Positions 24,176 through 33,314 of a stretch of 64,000 nucleotides of DNA are shown piece after piece; the first letter of the stretch is position 1; each line of letters starts with the position of its first letter. The notes under the pieces are model-generated. The model worked only from the letters and a program-made list of their open reading frames with translations, ran no database searches and was not told where the DNA came from. Position numbers and translations under genes: made by a program. The stretch is from positions 1 to 64,000 of the forward strand of contig NZ_JAKSYO010000207.1 in NCBI RefSeq assembly GCF_022829635.1, given 5' to 3'. The DNA is from Methylobacterium sp. E-066. Its GTDB lineage: Bacteria > Pseudomonadota > Alphaproteobacteria > Rhizobiales > Beijerinckiaceae.

Positions 24176-25360
24176 GTGGTGCTCTCCCATGCCCCCGGCT
24201 CGCTGGTCGGCCTCGATCGTTTCGCCGCACCGACCGATTTCCCGGAGAGCCCGCTGTCGAAAGTGTTGCGCGAGCAGCCGATCCTGCTCGGCCTCTTTCT
24301 TCCGATCCAGGCCGGCGGCTGGACGAACTCGACGCTGGAACGCTCGACGGACTGGCGCTTCGACTACAATCGCGACCTCGTCCTGCGTGCCGAGGAACTC
24401 GGCTTCGATCTCGTCTTCGCCTTGAGCCAATGGCTGCCGAAGGGCGGTTATGGCGGCGTCTTCAACGGGCAGGCGCTGGACAGCTTCACCACCATCGCCG
24501 CGCTCGTCGCGCTGACGAAGCGCATCCTGCTGATCTCGACGATGCATGTCCTCTACGGACCCTGGCACCCGCTGCATCTCGCCAAGTTCGGGGCGACGCT
24601 CGACCATATCTCCAAGGGCCGCTGGGGCATCAACGTCGTGACCGGCCACCGCGCGGTGGAGCACGCGATGTTCGGCTGGGACCGGATCGAGCACGATCGC
24701 CGCTACGAACTGGCCGCCGAGTTCGTCGAGGTGCTGCAGCGCCTCTGGCAGGACGAGGAGAATTTTTCGTTCGAAGGCCAGTCGAGCTGGCGGATGCGGG
24801 GCGGCTACGTGTCCCCGAAGCCGCATTACGGCCGGCCCATCCTGGTCAACGCCACGGGCTCGGACGCCGGAATCGCCTTTGCCGGGCGCTATTCCGACAT
24901 CGTCTTCATCACGAGCCCGGCGGGCTCGGACATCCAGTCCACGCTGGAGGCGTTGCCTGCCCATACGGACAAGGTGAAGCGCAGCGCCCGCGAAGTCGGG
25001 CGGGCGGTGCGGACCCTGATCAACCCGCTGGTCATCGCCCGGCCCACCGAGAAGGAAGCCTGGGACCTCGCGGACCGGATCGTCGCCCATGCCGACACGC
25101 GTAGCCCGAAGGGCTTCAGGAGCTTCGAGAGCGACGCCCATGCCTGGACGGGGCGGGAGGGCCGCACCGATCCTTACGGGCAGATCGGCGGCAACATCTA
25201 TCTCGTCGGCACGCCCGAGCAGATCGTCGAGCAATTCGTGGGGCTGAGGAAAGCCGGCATCGACGGGCTTCAACTCAGCTTCTTCGACTTCAAGGAGGAT
25301 CTCGAGATCTTCGGCTCCGAGGTGCTCCCGCTGATGAAGCAGGCGGGCCTGCGCAACTGA
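24176..25360 (+). CDS. LLM-class flavin-dependent monooxygenase, SfnG-like
   Basis: The 394-residue protein is a bacterial luciferase-type TIM barrel. It shows TDWRFDYNRDLVLRAEELGFDLVFALSQW, TIAALVALTKRILLISTMHVLYGPWHPLHLAKFGATLDHISKGRWGINVVTG and YLVGTPEQIVEQFVGLRKAGIDGLQLSF. The order and spacing are closest to SfnG/RutA-type two-component monooxygenases, which use reduced FMN from a separate reductase to cleave C-S bonds such as in dimethylsulfone. The GTG start is set by GAGAGGA eight bases upstream. It stands alone before the sulfonate operon. The exact substrate cannot be told from sequence. Confidence 0.85.
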   Translation: MVLSHAPGSLVGLDRFAAPTDFPESPLSKVLREQPILLGLFLPIQAGGWTNSTLERSTDWRFDYNRDLVLRAEELGFDLVFALSQWLPKGGYGGVFNGQALDSFTTIAALVALTKRILLISTMHVLYGPWHPLHLAKFGATLDHISKGRWGINVVTGHRAVEHAMFGWDRIEHDRRYELAAEFVEVLQRLWQDEENFSFEGQSSWRMRGGYVSPKPHYGRPILVNATGSDAGIAFAGRYSDIVFITSPAGSDIQSTLEALPAHTDKVKRSAREVGRAVRTLINPLVIARPTEKEAWDLADRIVAHADTRSPKGFRSFESDAHAWTGREGRTDPYGQIGGNIYLVGTPEQIVEQFVGLRKAGIDGLQLSFFDFKEDLEIFGSEVLPLMKQAGLRN

Positions 25361-25800
25361 TGAGCCCCTCGGCGTCCAAGAAAGGCCGCTGCAGCCAGTG
25401 GTCCTGAAGTTCGGGATATCCTTCTAAGCCACGCGCCGAGAGGACGGTTTATCGTAATAATCGCGGAAATTAAAAATTCATTTCGTTGACATGGGATCGC
25501 TAAACGGACAATCTTGCGTGATGAAACATATAGTTATTAGACTATGTGATTGGAATTGTTGCGGCAATCATCTCACATCTGGCGAGTTGTAGCACATCGG
25601 TATGCCATAAAGATCTTTGGTCGTTGCCAATGTCGCAATTTCAAATCTTGGGATCCAGAGTCTTGCCCGTGAGAGCGCGCATTTCTTCTTGCCAACCAAG
25701 TTCCTCCGGCAGCGAGAGCTGCGGCCCGATCCCAGATGCGCCTGTCGGTGCCAGACCCGGTGGCCGGGTGAGCCCCCTCTAAACAATCGAGGATCGTCGC
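25361..25800. other. Promoter region of the sulfonate operon
   Basis: GTTGACATGGGAT at 25485-25497 offers a -35 (TTGACA) with CAATCT 17 bases on as a weak -10. The GTTGACWTGGGAT string recurs at 34811. No gene is supported in this stretch. Confidence 0.45.
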
Positions 25801-26643
25801 ATGGCCAATGGAGAACTCGGCCTGCAGGGCATCGCCAAGACCTTTAGGGTCGACGGGCGCCTGCTTCCAGCGCTCGACGGCATCGACCTCACGGTCACGC
25901 CCGGCGAGTTCATCACCATCGTGGGCGCGAGCGGCTGCGGGAAATCCACGCTGCTGCGCATCCTAGCGGGGCTCGAGACCGACCATGCCGGCGCGGCGGT
26001 CCATGACGGCAAGACGATCCGGGGGCCGAGCCTCGCGCGGGGGCTCGTCTTCCAGGAGCCGCGGCTGTTCCCCTGGCTCACGGTCGAGGCGAACGTGGCG
26101 CTCGGGCTCGAGAATGCGGGGCTGAGCCGCGACGCGAAGCGCGCGGCCGTCAGCGAGCACATCGCCCTGGTCGGCCTCACCGGCTTCGAGAACGCCTATC
26201 CCCGCCAGTTGTCGGGGGGCATGGCGCAACGCGCCGCCATCGCCCGCGGTCTCGTGAACCGTCCGGGCGTCCTCCTGCTCGACGAGCCCTTCGGGGCGCT
26301 GGACGCCTTCACCCGGGCCCATCTCCAGGAGGAGCTCCAGGGCATCGTCGCCCGCGAGGGCATCACGGCGGTGCTTGTGACGCACGATGTGGACGAAGCC
26401 GTCTACCTCGGCGACCGCGTCGTCGTGATGGCGCCCAGGCCCGGGCGGATCACCCGCATCGTCGCTGTGGACGAGCCGCGGCCGCGCAGCCGGACGGAAG
26501 CGGCCCTCCTGCACAAGCGGGAGGCGGTGCTCGCCGCGCTCGATTCCGGCAGCTGGGGGCGGCCGGAGCCCCGCCGGCTCGATGCGCCGGATGAGCCCCT
26601 GCGTCAGCCGGCCGCCGCGATCGCCCTCCAGGGCGCGGCCTGA
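25801..26643 (+). CDS. ssuB: Sulfonate-type ABC transporter ATPase (SsuB-like)
   Basis: The 280-residue ATPase has Walker A GASGCGKST (about 43-51), a Q-loop in LVFQEPRLFPWLTV, the signature LSGGMAQR, Walker B VLLLDEP and the H-loop VTHDVDEAVYLGDRVVVM. The VEANVALGLE and DEAVYLGDRV patterns are typical of the taurine/sulfonate/nitrate subfamily. It is the only ATPase in the plus-strand sulfonate group and probably serves both permeases (30108 and 31033). The C-terminal tail of about 40 residues is an alanine/proline-rich extension. Confidence 0.9.
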   Translation: MANGELGLQGIAKTFRVDGRLLPALDGIDLTVTPGEFITIVGASGCGKSTLLRILAGLETDHAGAAVHDGKTIRGPSLARGLVFQEPRLFPWLTVEANVALGLENAGLSRDAKRAAVSEHIALVGLTGFENAYPRQLSGGMAQRAAIARGLVNRPGVLLLDEPFGALDAFTRAHLQEELQGIVAREGITAVLVTHDVDEAVYLGDRVVVMAPRPGRITRIVAVDEPRPRSRTEAALLHKREAVLAALDSGSWGRPEPRRLDAPDEPLRQPAAAIALQGAA

Positions 26644-26674
26644 ACCGCAATCCCGAACGGCAGGCGACCGCACC

Positions 26675-27895
26675 ATGCCCCAAGACCGCCAGATGAAGCT
26701 CGGCGCCTTCCTGATGACGGACGGCCACCACGTCGCGGCGTGGCGCCACCCGAAGGTGCGCCCCGACGCCTCCGTGAGCCTCGACCACTTCCTCAACCTG
26801 GCGAAGCGCGCGGAGGCGGCGAAGTTCGACGCCCTCTTCCTGGCGGATTCGAACGGTGTGCGCGAGCGCGGGCTCCAGGCCCTGAGCCACAATTCGCGGG
26901 CCGCGAGCTTCGAACCGCTGACGCTTCTCTCGGCCCTCGCCACCGTGACAGAGCGGATCGGCCTCAACCTCGACAAGCATTACGCCCGTGCGGACCGCTA
27001 CGCCCGGGCCCGCGAGTTCGTCGCGGTGACGACCGGGCTCTGGAACACCTGGGAGGACGACGCCTTCCTGCGCGACCAGGACAGCGGCCTGTTCTTCGAC
27101 CCGCAGAAGCATCACGTGCTCGACCATCGGGGCCGCTACTTCAAGGTGCGCGGTCCGCTCAACGTGCCGCGCTCGCCGCAGGGCCACCCCGTGATCGTCC
27201 AGGCCGGCTCCTCGGCGGCTGGCGTCGACCTCGCGGCCGAGACCGCGGAGGCCGTGTTCACGGCCCAGCAGACCCTGGCCGACGCGCAAGCCTTCTACGC
27301 CGACCTCAAGGGCCGGGCGGAGACTTACGGGCGCGACCCCGACCACATCAAGATCATGCCGGGGATCTTCCCGGTCGTGGGGCGGACGGAGGCGGAGGCG
27401 CAGGAGACGTTCGAAGCGCTGCAAGCGCGGATCCACCCGGTCGTGGGGCTGGCGCTGCTGTCCTCGACGCTCGGCGGCTTCGACCTGACCGGCTATCCCC
27501 TCGACGGGCCTCTTCCGGAACTGCCGGAGACCAACGGTCCGAAGAGCCGGCAGAAGCTCCTGATCGACCTCGCCCGGCGCGAGAACCTGACGATCCGCGA
27601 GCTCTACCTGCAGATCGCCGGCGCGCGCGGCCATTGGCAGCTCGTCGGCACCGCCGAGCAGATCGTCGATCGGCTGGAGGAACGCTTCCGGAAGGGCGGC
27701 GCCGACGGCTTCAACGTGATGGCGCCCTTCCTGCCGGGCGGCCTCGAGGATTTCATCGCCCTCGTGATCCCCGAGCTGCGCCGTCGCGGCCTGTTCCGGA
27801 CCGACTATGAGGGCCGAACCCTGCGCGAGAATCTCGGGCTGCCGTTCCCGGCCCATCGGGCGCGGACGGCGGCCCCGCTCCAGGCGGCGGAGTGA
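26675..27895 (+). CDS. NtaA/SnaA/DszA-family FMN-dependent monooxygenase
   Basis: The 406-residue protein begins MKLGAFLMTDGHHVAAWRHP, the family's N-terminal strand and substrate loop, followed by FDALFLADSNG, LTLLSALATVTERIGL and the GPLNVPRSPQGHPVIVQAGSS block that binds the flavin phosphate. This family oxidises N- or S-containing organic compounds with reduced FMN supplied by a reductase. The segment after ATVTERIGL is shorter than in its homologues here: the usual ARRFATLDHLSxGRAGWNxVT stretch is replaced by LDKHYARADRYARAREF, so about 45 residues seem to be missing in the flavin-binding region. That could alter or destroy activity. It lies between SsuB and the first SsuA gene. Confidence 0.88.
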   Translation: MPQDRQMKLGAFLMTDGHHVAAWRHPKVRPDASVSLDHFLNLAKRAEAAKFDALFLADSNGVRERGLQALSHNSRAASFEPLTLLSALATVTERIGLNLDKHYARADRYARAREFVAVTTGLWNTWEDDAFLRDQDSGLFFDPQKHHVLDHRGRYFKVRGPLNVPRSPQGHPVIVQAGSSAAGVDLAAETAEAVFTAQQTLADAQAFYADLKGRAETYGRDPDHIKIMPGIFPVVGRTEAEAQETFEALQARIHPVVGLALLSSTLGGFDLTGYPLDGPLPELPETNGPKSRQKLLIDLARRENLTIRELYLQIAGARGHWQLVGTAEQIVDRLEERFRKGGADGFNVMAPFLPGGLEDFIALVIPELRRRGLFRTDYEGRTLRENLGLPFPAHRARTAAPLQAAE

Positions 27896-27900
27896 CGGCG

Positions 27901-28977
27901 ATGCCGCGAATGCTTCGTCGGATCGTGGCGCTGGCGCTCGGCGTTGCAGCGCTGCTGGGCTCGGTACAGGTCTCCGTCGCCGCCGAGCGGGTGACGATCC
28001 GCATCGGCTATGCCGGCCCCGCCGCGGAAGGCGGCCGCTTCGTGAGCGGCCCGGTCGGGGTGATCGCGAGCGAGCGCTACATCGAGCGGGCGTTCGCGGA
28101 CGATCCGGCGGTCACGGTCGAATGGTCCTTCTTCAAGGGGGCCGGGCCGGCTGTGAACGAGGCCCTGGCCTCCGGCCAGCTCGACTTCGCCTTCATGGGC
28201 GACCTGCCATCCCTCACGGCGCGCGCGGCCGGCCTGCAGACGCGGATCCTCATGGCCACGAGCCCACGCGACAACCTCTACCTCGTCGCGCGCCCGGATT
28301 CCGGCATCGCCGCGATCGGCGACGTTCGGGGCCGGCGCGTCGCGCAGTTCCGGGGCACCTCGACCCACCTGACGACGGACCGCGCCCTCTCGCAGCACGG
28401 GATCGACGCGCGGGACATCCGCTTCTTCAATATGGACGACGCCACCGCCCTCGCGGCAATCGCCTCGGGCGACGTGGACGCCGCCTTCGGCAAGTCGATC
28501 CTGCTGCGGCTGGTGGAGCAGGGGCTCGCCAAAGTCGCCTTCAGCACGAAGGGCGATCCCGCGACGACCGCGAGCAACCATCTGCTCGTCGCGGCCGCGT
28601 TTGAAGCCGCGCATCCCGATTGGGTGGCGAAGGTGGTCCGCGGCACGTTGAAGGCCCTGGCCTGGTCGTCACGCGAGGAGAACCGAGAGGCGGTCTTCGC
28701 CATCTGGGCGAAGTCGGGGACCCCCATCGACGTGTTCCGGGCGGATTACGAGGGGCAGGCGCTGGCCTATCGCCTGTCGCCGCTCATCGACGACCTCCTG
28801 GTCGCGAGCTACCGCTACAAGGCCGCGCAGGTGAAGGCGCTGGGCCTGGTGCGCCGGCCGGTCGACGTCACCGGCTGGTTCGAGCCGAAATACCTCGACG
28901 CCGCCCTCAAGGATCTCGGCCTGGAGAAGGCCTGGATCCGCTACGCCGCCGACGGAAAACCCCTCGGCAATTCCTGA
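27901..28977 (+). CDS. ssuA: Sulfonate-type ABC substrate-binding protein, copy 1 (SsuA-like)
   Basis: The protein (358 residues) has a signal peptide ending SVAA, then VTIRIGYAGPAAEGG, VEWSFFKGAGPAVNEALASGQLDFAFMGDLPS and FRGTSTHLTTDRAL, the SsuA/TauA layout in which GDLPS and the threonine-rich loop contact the sulfonate. GGAG ten bases before the ATG at 27901 sets the start; an upstream GTG overlaps the previous gene. It is followed 33 bases later by a close paralogue with the same landmarks, indicating tandem duplication with divergence and possibly different ligands. Confidence 0.9.
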   Translation: MPRMLRRIVALALGVAALLGSVQVSVAAERVTIRIGYAGPAAEGGRFVSGPVGVIASERYIERAFADDPAVTVEWSFFKGAGPAVNEALASGQLDFAFMGDLPSLTARAAGLQTRILMATSPRDNLYLVARPDSGIAAIGDVRGRRVAQFRGTSTHLTTDRALSQHGIDARDIRFFNMDDATALAAIASGDVDAAFGKSILLRLVEQGLAKVAFSTKGDPATTASNHLLVAAAFEAAHPDWVAKVVRGTLKALAWSSREENREAVFAIWAKSGTPIDVFRADYEGQALAYRLSPLIDDLLVASYRYKAAQVKALGLVRRPVDVTGWFEPKYLDAALKDLGLEKAWIRYAADGKPLGNS

Positions 28978-29010
28978 TCCCGACGCACCTCCCTCCGCAA
29001 GGATTCCGAC

Positions 29011-30093
29011 GTGATCGCAGCACGATCCTTATGGCGCGTCATCCGCACCGCGCTCCTCGCCTCCCTCGCGCTCGCTTTCCCCTCGCTGGCGCACGCCGAA
29101 CCCTTGACGATCCGGATCGGCTTCGCCTCGATCGGCGTCGACAACCGCCCTTTCGCGGGCGGGGACACGCTCGCGGTCGCCCATGCCGAGGGTTACGTGC
29201 AGCGCGCCCTCCAGGCCGATCCGGACGTCAAGGTCGAGTGGTCCTTCTTCAAGGGCGCCGGCCCGGCCGTGAACGAGGCGATCGCCAACGGTCAGCTCGA
29301 CTTCGCCCTCCAGGGTGACCTGCCCTCGATCATCGGTCGGGCGAGTGGACTGAAAACCAAGATCCTCGCGGCGACCGGCGCCCATGCGCCGACCTACCTC
29401 GCCGTCGCGGACGGGTCGAGCATCAAGGGCGTGACGGATCTGCGCGGCCGCAAGGTCTCGATCTTCCGCGGCACCAACAACCACCTCGCCGTGGTCAAGA
29501 TCCTCGCCGCGAACGGGCTGACCGAGCGCGATCTCCAGGTCCTCAACATGGATACGGCCACGACCAACGCGGCGCTGGCGAGCCGCGACATCGAGGCCGC
29601 CTTCGGCAACTTTCCCCTGATCTCGCTCGCCGAGCAGAAGAAGGCCGCGATCGTCTACTCTACCAAGGGTAACGATCGCGGCCTGGAGCGGCAATGTGCG
29701 TTGCTGGTCACGGAGGCGTTCGAACGTGCCCATCCCGATCTCGTCGCCAAGGTCGTGAAGGCTCTCGTGGAGGCCGCACGCTGGTCGTCGGATGAGGCGA
29801 ATCGAGACGCGTTGATCGCGGTGTGGGCGAAGTCCGGCACGCCGGCTTCCGTATTCCGCTACGACTTGGCCGAGCAGGAACTGCGCTACCGCAATTCGCC
29901 GATCGTCGATCCATTCTTCGTCGAGCAATACCGGGTGCAGGCCAGGCAGGCCAAGGCGTTCGGCCTGATCCGGCGGGACGTCGACGTCACCGGATGGTTC
30001 GAGCCGCGCTACGTCGATCAGGCGGTGCGGGAACTCGGTCTCGAACACTACTGGGAGCGCTTCGGACCGGACGGCAAGCCGCTGGGCTCGTGA
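29011..30093 (+). CDS. ssuA: Sulfonate-type ABC substrate-binding protein, copy 2 (SsuA-like)
   Basis: This 360-residue paralogue of the protein at 27901 has the same marks: signal peptide to AHA, LTIRIGFASIGVDNRPF, VEWSFFKGAGPAVNEAIANGQLDFALQGDLPS, FRGTNNHLAVVKIL and a common C-terminus (DVTGWFEP..LGLE). The two share long identical blocks but differ in the ligand loops (GTSTHLTT versus GTNNHLAV), so they may present different sulfonates to the same transporter. It starts with GTG and is followed 14 bases later by the permease. Confidence 0.9.
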   Translation: MIAARSLWRVIRTALLASLALAFPSLAHAEPLTIRIGFASIGVDNRPFAGGDTLAVAHAEGYVQRALQADPDVKVEWSFFKGAGPAVNEAIANGQLDFALQGDLPSIIGRASGLKTKILAATGAHAPTYLAVADGSSIKGVTDLRGRKVSIFRGTNNHLAVVKILAANGLTERDLQVLNMDTATTNAALASRDIEAAFGNFPLISLAEQKKAAIVYSTKGNDRGLERQCALLVTEAFERAHPDLVAKVVKALVEAARWSSDEANRDALIAVWAKSGTPASVFRYDLAEQELRYRNSPIVDPFFVEQYRVQARQAKAFGLIRRDVDVTGWFEPRYVDQAVRELGLEHYWERFGPDGKPLGS

Positions 30094-30107
30094 GAAGAGG
30101 CGCCCCG

Positions 30108-30920
30108 ATGAGCCTCCTCGCCTTCGCGCCGCCCAGGTCGGGCGATTTCACCGCGGCGCTCCGCGTTCGAGTGCGGCACGCGGCGATCGGCCTTCTCGTG
30201 CCGCTCACCCTCGTGCTCGTCTGGGCGCTCGCCTCGGCCCGGGGCTGGTTGCCCGAACAGGTCCTGCCCGCGCCGAGCTACGTCTGGCAGAATCTGCGCG
30301 ACATGGCCGCGAGCGGCGAACTCGCGCAGCATGCGGGGATCAGCGCAATCAGGGTCGCGGCGGGCTTCGCGGTGGGAGCGGGCCTCGGCCTGCTGCTCGG
30401 GATCGCCATTGGGCTGTCGCGCCCGGTCGAGGATTACGTCAGGCCGCTGTTCACCGCCGTGGCGCAGGTGCCCACGATCGGCTGGATCCCGCTCCTGATG
30501 CTGTTCCTCGGCATCGGCGAGACCCTGAAGATCGTCGTCATCGCCAAGGCGGCGTTCTTCCCGATGGTGGTCAATACCGCCGCCGGCATCCGGAACATCC
30601 CGGTGAGCTACAAGGAGGTGGCCGCAGTGCTTCGCCTCACGCGGTGGCAATCCCTGCGCCGGCTGATCCTCCCGGGCGCGTTGCCGTCGATCTTCACGGG
30701 CGTGCGCTACAGCCTGACCAAGGCCTGGACGGCCCTCGTCGCGGTGGAGTTGCTCGCCTCGTCCGAGGGGCTTGGCTACCTGCTGGTCTGGAGCCGACAA
30801 ATGTTCTGGCTCGACACGATGCTGGCCGCGATGCTGGTCATCGGCCTCGTCGGCTACGTGATGGACGCGATGCTGGCCGCCGCGGAAGCGCGGCTCCAGG
30901 CATGGCGGATCGACGCTTAG
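30108..30920 (+). CDS. ssuC: Sulfonate-type ABC permease, copy 1 (SsuC-like)
   Basis: The 270-residue protein has six hydrophobic segments and the EAA loop (EVAAVLRLTRWQSLRRLILPGALPSIFTGVRYSLTKAWTALV), the contact site for the ATPase, as in SsuC/TauC. The first segment (LLVPLTLVLVWALA) begins about residue 23. ATG 30108 lies 14 bases after the SsuA stop. It probably forms a homodimer with SsuB (25801). Its stop codon is the first base pairs of a perfect 15-bp hairpin. Confidence 0.92.
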   Translation: MSLLAFAPPRSGDFTAALRVRVRHAAIGLLVPLTLVLVWALASARGWLPEQVLPAPSYVWQNLRDMAASGELAQHAGISAIRVAAGFAVGAGLGLLLGIAIGLSRPVEDYVRPLFTAVAQVPTIGWIPLLMLFLGIGETLKIVVIAKAAFFPMVVNTAAGIRNIPVSYKEVAAVLRLTRWQSLRRLILPGALPSIFTGVRYSLTKAWTALVAVELLASSEGLGYLLVWSRQMFWLDTMLAAMLVIGLVGYVMDAMLAAAEARLQAWRIDA

Positions 30921-30957
30921 AGCCGTTCCCGATCGCGTTGCAATCGGGAACGGCTCT
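30919..30957. terminator. Perfect 15-bp hairpin after the first permease
   Basis: Arms AGAGCCGTTCCCGAT and ATCGGGAACGGCTCT enclose a nine-base loop. No T-run follows, so it may act as an attenuator, a processing or stability element, or a REP-like repeat rather than a simple terminator. It includes the last two bases of the permease stop codon and separates the two permease genes. Confidence 0.55.
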
Positions 30958-31032
30958 CAGTCATTGATTTCACGCGCTTGCTTGCGCCGAACCGGTATCC
31001 CCTTCGGCGGCGAGTGCTCGAGCGAGATCGCC

Positions 31033-31797
31033 ATGTCCCGTACGACTGCGACCCGGATCCGACGCGGCCTCACGCTCCCCGTGCTGCTCCTCCTCGTCTG
31101 GGAGGCTGCGAGCCATGGCGGGCTGGTCGATCCGCGCTTCCTGCCGCCCCTCGAACGCCTCGCCGACACGGCGTGGCGCGAGGCGACGGAGGGCCGCCTG
31201 CTCGGCGATCTGGCCGCAAGCCTCGCGCGCGACCTCGTGGGCTTCGCCATCGGCACAGTGCTCGGGCTCGGATTCGGTACGCTGCTGGGCGTCTCCCGCG
31301 GCGCCGAGCGGCTGCTCGGCCCGATCTTCCACGCCGCCAAGCAGGTGGCGGTCCTTGCCTGGATCCCGATCATCTCGGTCTGGTTCGGCTTCGCCGAGAC
31401 CGCGAAGATCGTCTTCGTCGCCCTCGCAGCCTTCATCCCGGTCGCCTTGAACACCCATGAGGGCGTGCGCAGCGCCTCGGTCCAGCTCGTCGAGGTCGGA
31501 CGCGCACTGCGCTTCTCGCGCTGGCAGATCGTGCGGCGCATCTTCCTGCCCTCGGCCGCCCCCGCGATCCTGACCGGCGTTCATCTGGCCCTGATCTACG
31601 CGTGGCTCGCCACGGTGGCGGCCGAATATTTCATGACGGTAGGCCCCGGCATCGGCGGTCTCATCATCGCGGGTCGGGAGCGCTTCCAGATGGATCTCGT
31701 GATGCTCGGCGTCGTGATCCTGGGCTGCGTCGGCTTCGCGCTCAACCAGGGCGCCGCTGCGATCGAGACGCGCGTGCTGCGCTGGCGGGGGGCCTAG
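31033..31797 (+). CDS. ssuC: Sulfonate-type ABC permease, copy 2 (SsuC-like)
   Basis: The 254-residue protein has the six-segment layout and an EAA loop (VEVGRALRFSRWQIVRRIFLPSAAPAILTGVHLALIYAWLATVAAEYF). It is clearly diverged from the permease at 30108. The ATG at 31033 (GCGAGATCGCC before it) is taken; an ATG at 30964 would add 23 non-family residues and start inside the hairpin flank. With two SsuA and two SsuC but one SsuB, the cluster may build two alternative transporters on one ATPase. The next gene is convergent. Confidence 0.9.
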   Translation: MSRTTATRIRRGLTLPVLLLLVWEAASHGGLVDPRFLPPLERLADTAWREATEGRLLGDLAASLARDLVGFAIGTVLGLGFGTLLGVSRGAERLLGPIFHAAKQVAVLAWIPIISVWFGFAETAKIVFVALAAFIPVALNTHEGVRSASVQLVEVGRALRFSRWQIVRRIFLPSAAPAILTGVHLALIYAWLATVAAEYFMTVGPGIGGLIIAGRERFQMDLVMLGVVILGCVGFALNQGAAAIETRVLRWRGA

Positions 31798-31860
31798 AGA
31801 CGCGGCCCAGCGAGACGGTTGAGGCTTCGCTGCATCGCTTGTTGCAAGAGGTGCGCAGGC

Positions 31861-33279
31861 TCAGGTCGAGGCCAAGCCGATTGGGGCCGCATCCCTCCGC
31901 GTGCCGCCCAATTCCGCGAGCGCGGCCCGGAATCGGGCTGCCGGATGGGTGTCCGGCAGCAGGCGATCCCGGCCGAAAACCTTCTCGCGCAGCGTACCTG
32001 CCCCGTAATCCGTCTTGTAGAGGCCCCGGCGCTGGAGTTCCGGCACGACGAGATCGGCGAAGTCGCTGTAGCCTTCGGTGGTCACGGCGTAGCTCAGGTT
32101 GAAGCCGTCGATGTCGGTCGCGTCCATCCAGCCTTGCAGCGCGTCCGCGACCTGGGCCGGCGTGCCGATCACCACCGGCCCGCGTCCGCCGATGGTGTTG
32201 TGGGTGACGACCTCGCGGATGGTCCAGACCTTCTCGGCCCCCGCGAACGAATCGATCAGCGACGTGACCGCGTTGTCCTTCTTCTTGGTCGGGAAAGGAT
32301 CGTCGAGCGCGTAGCGCGAGAGGTCGATGCCGCTCCAGCCCGACAGCAGGGCGAGCGAGCCTTCGAGGTCGATGTAGCGCTGGTAGTCGCGATACTTGGC
32401 GTGCGCCGCGGCCTCCGTCTCGTCCACGATGACGGTGACGAGCGAGAAGAACTTGATGTCGTTCGGATCCCGGCCGAGCCCGGCCGCCCGGGCACGGGTG
32501 TCGGCGACGTTCCTGGCGACGTTCGCCTGCGACGGATCGCTCAGGAAGACGGCCTCGGCATGGCGTGCGGCGAAGTCTTTGCCGCGATGCGAGGTGCCCG
32601 CCTGGAACAGGAAGGGGGTGCGCTGCGGCGAGGGGTCGACGATGTTGACGCCCTCGAACTGGAAGTGCTCGCCGCGATGGACGACCTTGCGGATCCGGGC
32701 CGGGTCGGCGAACACCCCGCTCGCCCGGTCGGCGACGAGGGCGTCGTCGGCCCAGCTGCCTTCCCAGAGAGCGTAGACGGCGTCCAGGAACTCGTCGGCG
32801 ATGTCGTAGCGCAGATCGTGCGCCTTGACGCCGGTACGGCCAACCGCCCGTGCGCCCGCATCCGAGAAGTTCGTCACGATGTTCCAGGCGACGCGCCCCT
32901 TCGTGAGGTGGTCGAGCGTGGAGAAGCGCCGCGCGAAGATGTAGGGCGCCTCGTAGGAGACCGAGCCGGTGATGCCGAAGCCGAGATGCTCGGTGACCAG
33001 CGCCATGGCCGAGACGAGGAGCGTGGGATCGTGCTTGGGCAGTTGCACCGCGCGCCGGAGCGAGGCGTCGGCGTTGCCCTGGTAGATGTCGTGGATGCTG
33101 ATGCTGTCGGCGATGAAGAGCGCGTCGAACTTCCCCCGCTCCAGGATGCGGGCGACATCCGTCCAATAGTCCAAGGTCGAGAATTCCAGCGAGCGGTCGC
33201 GGGGATGGCGCCAGAGCCCAGGCGAGAGGTGGACGGGGCTATGGATGGCGAAGCCGTTGACGCGGATTTCCTTGGTCAC
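31861..33279 (-). CDS. NtaA/SnaA/DszA-family FMN-dependent monooxygenase
   Basis: The 472-residue protein shows VNGFAIHSPVHLSPGLWRHP, FDALFIADSISIHDIY, AMALVTEHLGFGITGSVSYEAPYIFARRFSTLDHLTKGRVAWNIVTNFSD and the VFLSDPSQANVAR region, all typical of full-length NtaA-like monooxygenases. It lies tail-to-tail with the second permease and 35 bases downstream (transcriptionally) of the SfnB/DszC-type gene. The two could act on successive steps of one degradation. GTG at 33279 is the start chosen because the family begins near KEIRVNG. Confidence 0.9.
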   Translation of the reverse strand: MTKEIRVNGFAIHSPVHLSPGLWRHPRDRSLEFSTLDYWTDVARILERGKFDALFIADSISIHDIYQGNADASLRRAVQLPKHDPTLLVSAMALVTEHLGFGITGSVSYEAPYIFARRFSTLDHLTKGRVAWNIVTNFSDAGARAVGRTGVKAHDLRYDIADEFLDAVYALWEGSWADDALVADRASGVFADPARIRKVVHRGEHFQFEGVNIVDPSPQRTPFLFQAGTSHRGKDFAARHAEAVFLSDPSQANVARNVADTRARAAGLGRDPNDIKFFSLVTVIVDETEAAAHAKYRDYQRYIDLEGSLALLSGWSGIDLSRYALDDPFPTKKKDNAVTSLIDSFAGAEKVWTIREVVTHNTIGGRGPVVIGTPAQVADALQGWMDATDIDGFNLSYAVTTEGYSDFADLVVPELQRRGLYKTDYGAGTLREKVFGRDRLLPDTHPAARFRAALAELGGTRRDAAPIGLAST

Positions 33280-33314
33280 GGACCTATCCTCGCGATCGGG
33301 GGTGTGTTGCCGGG

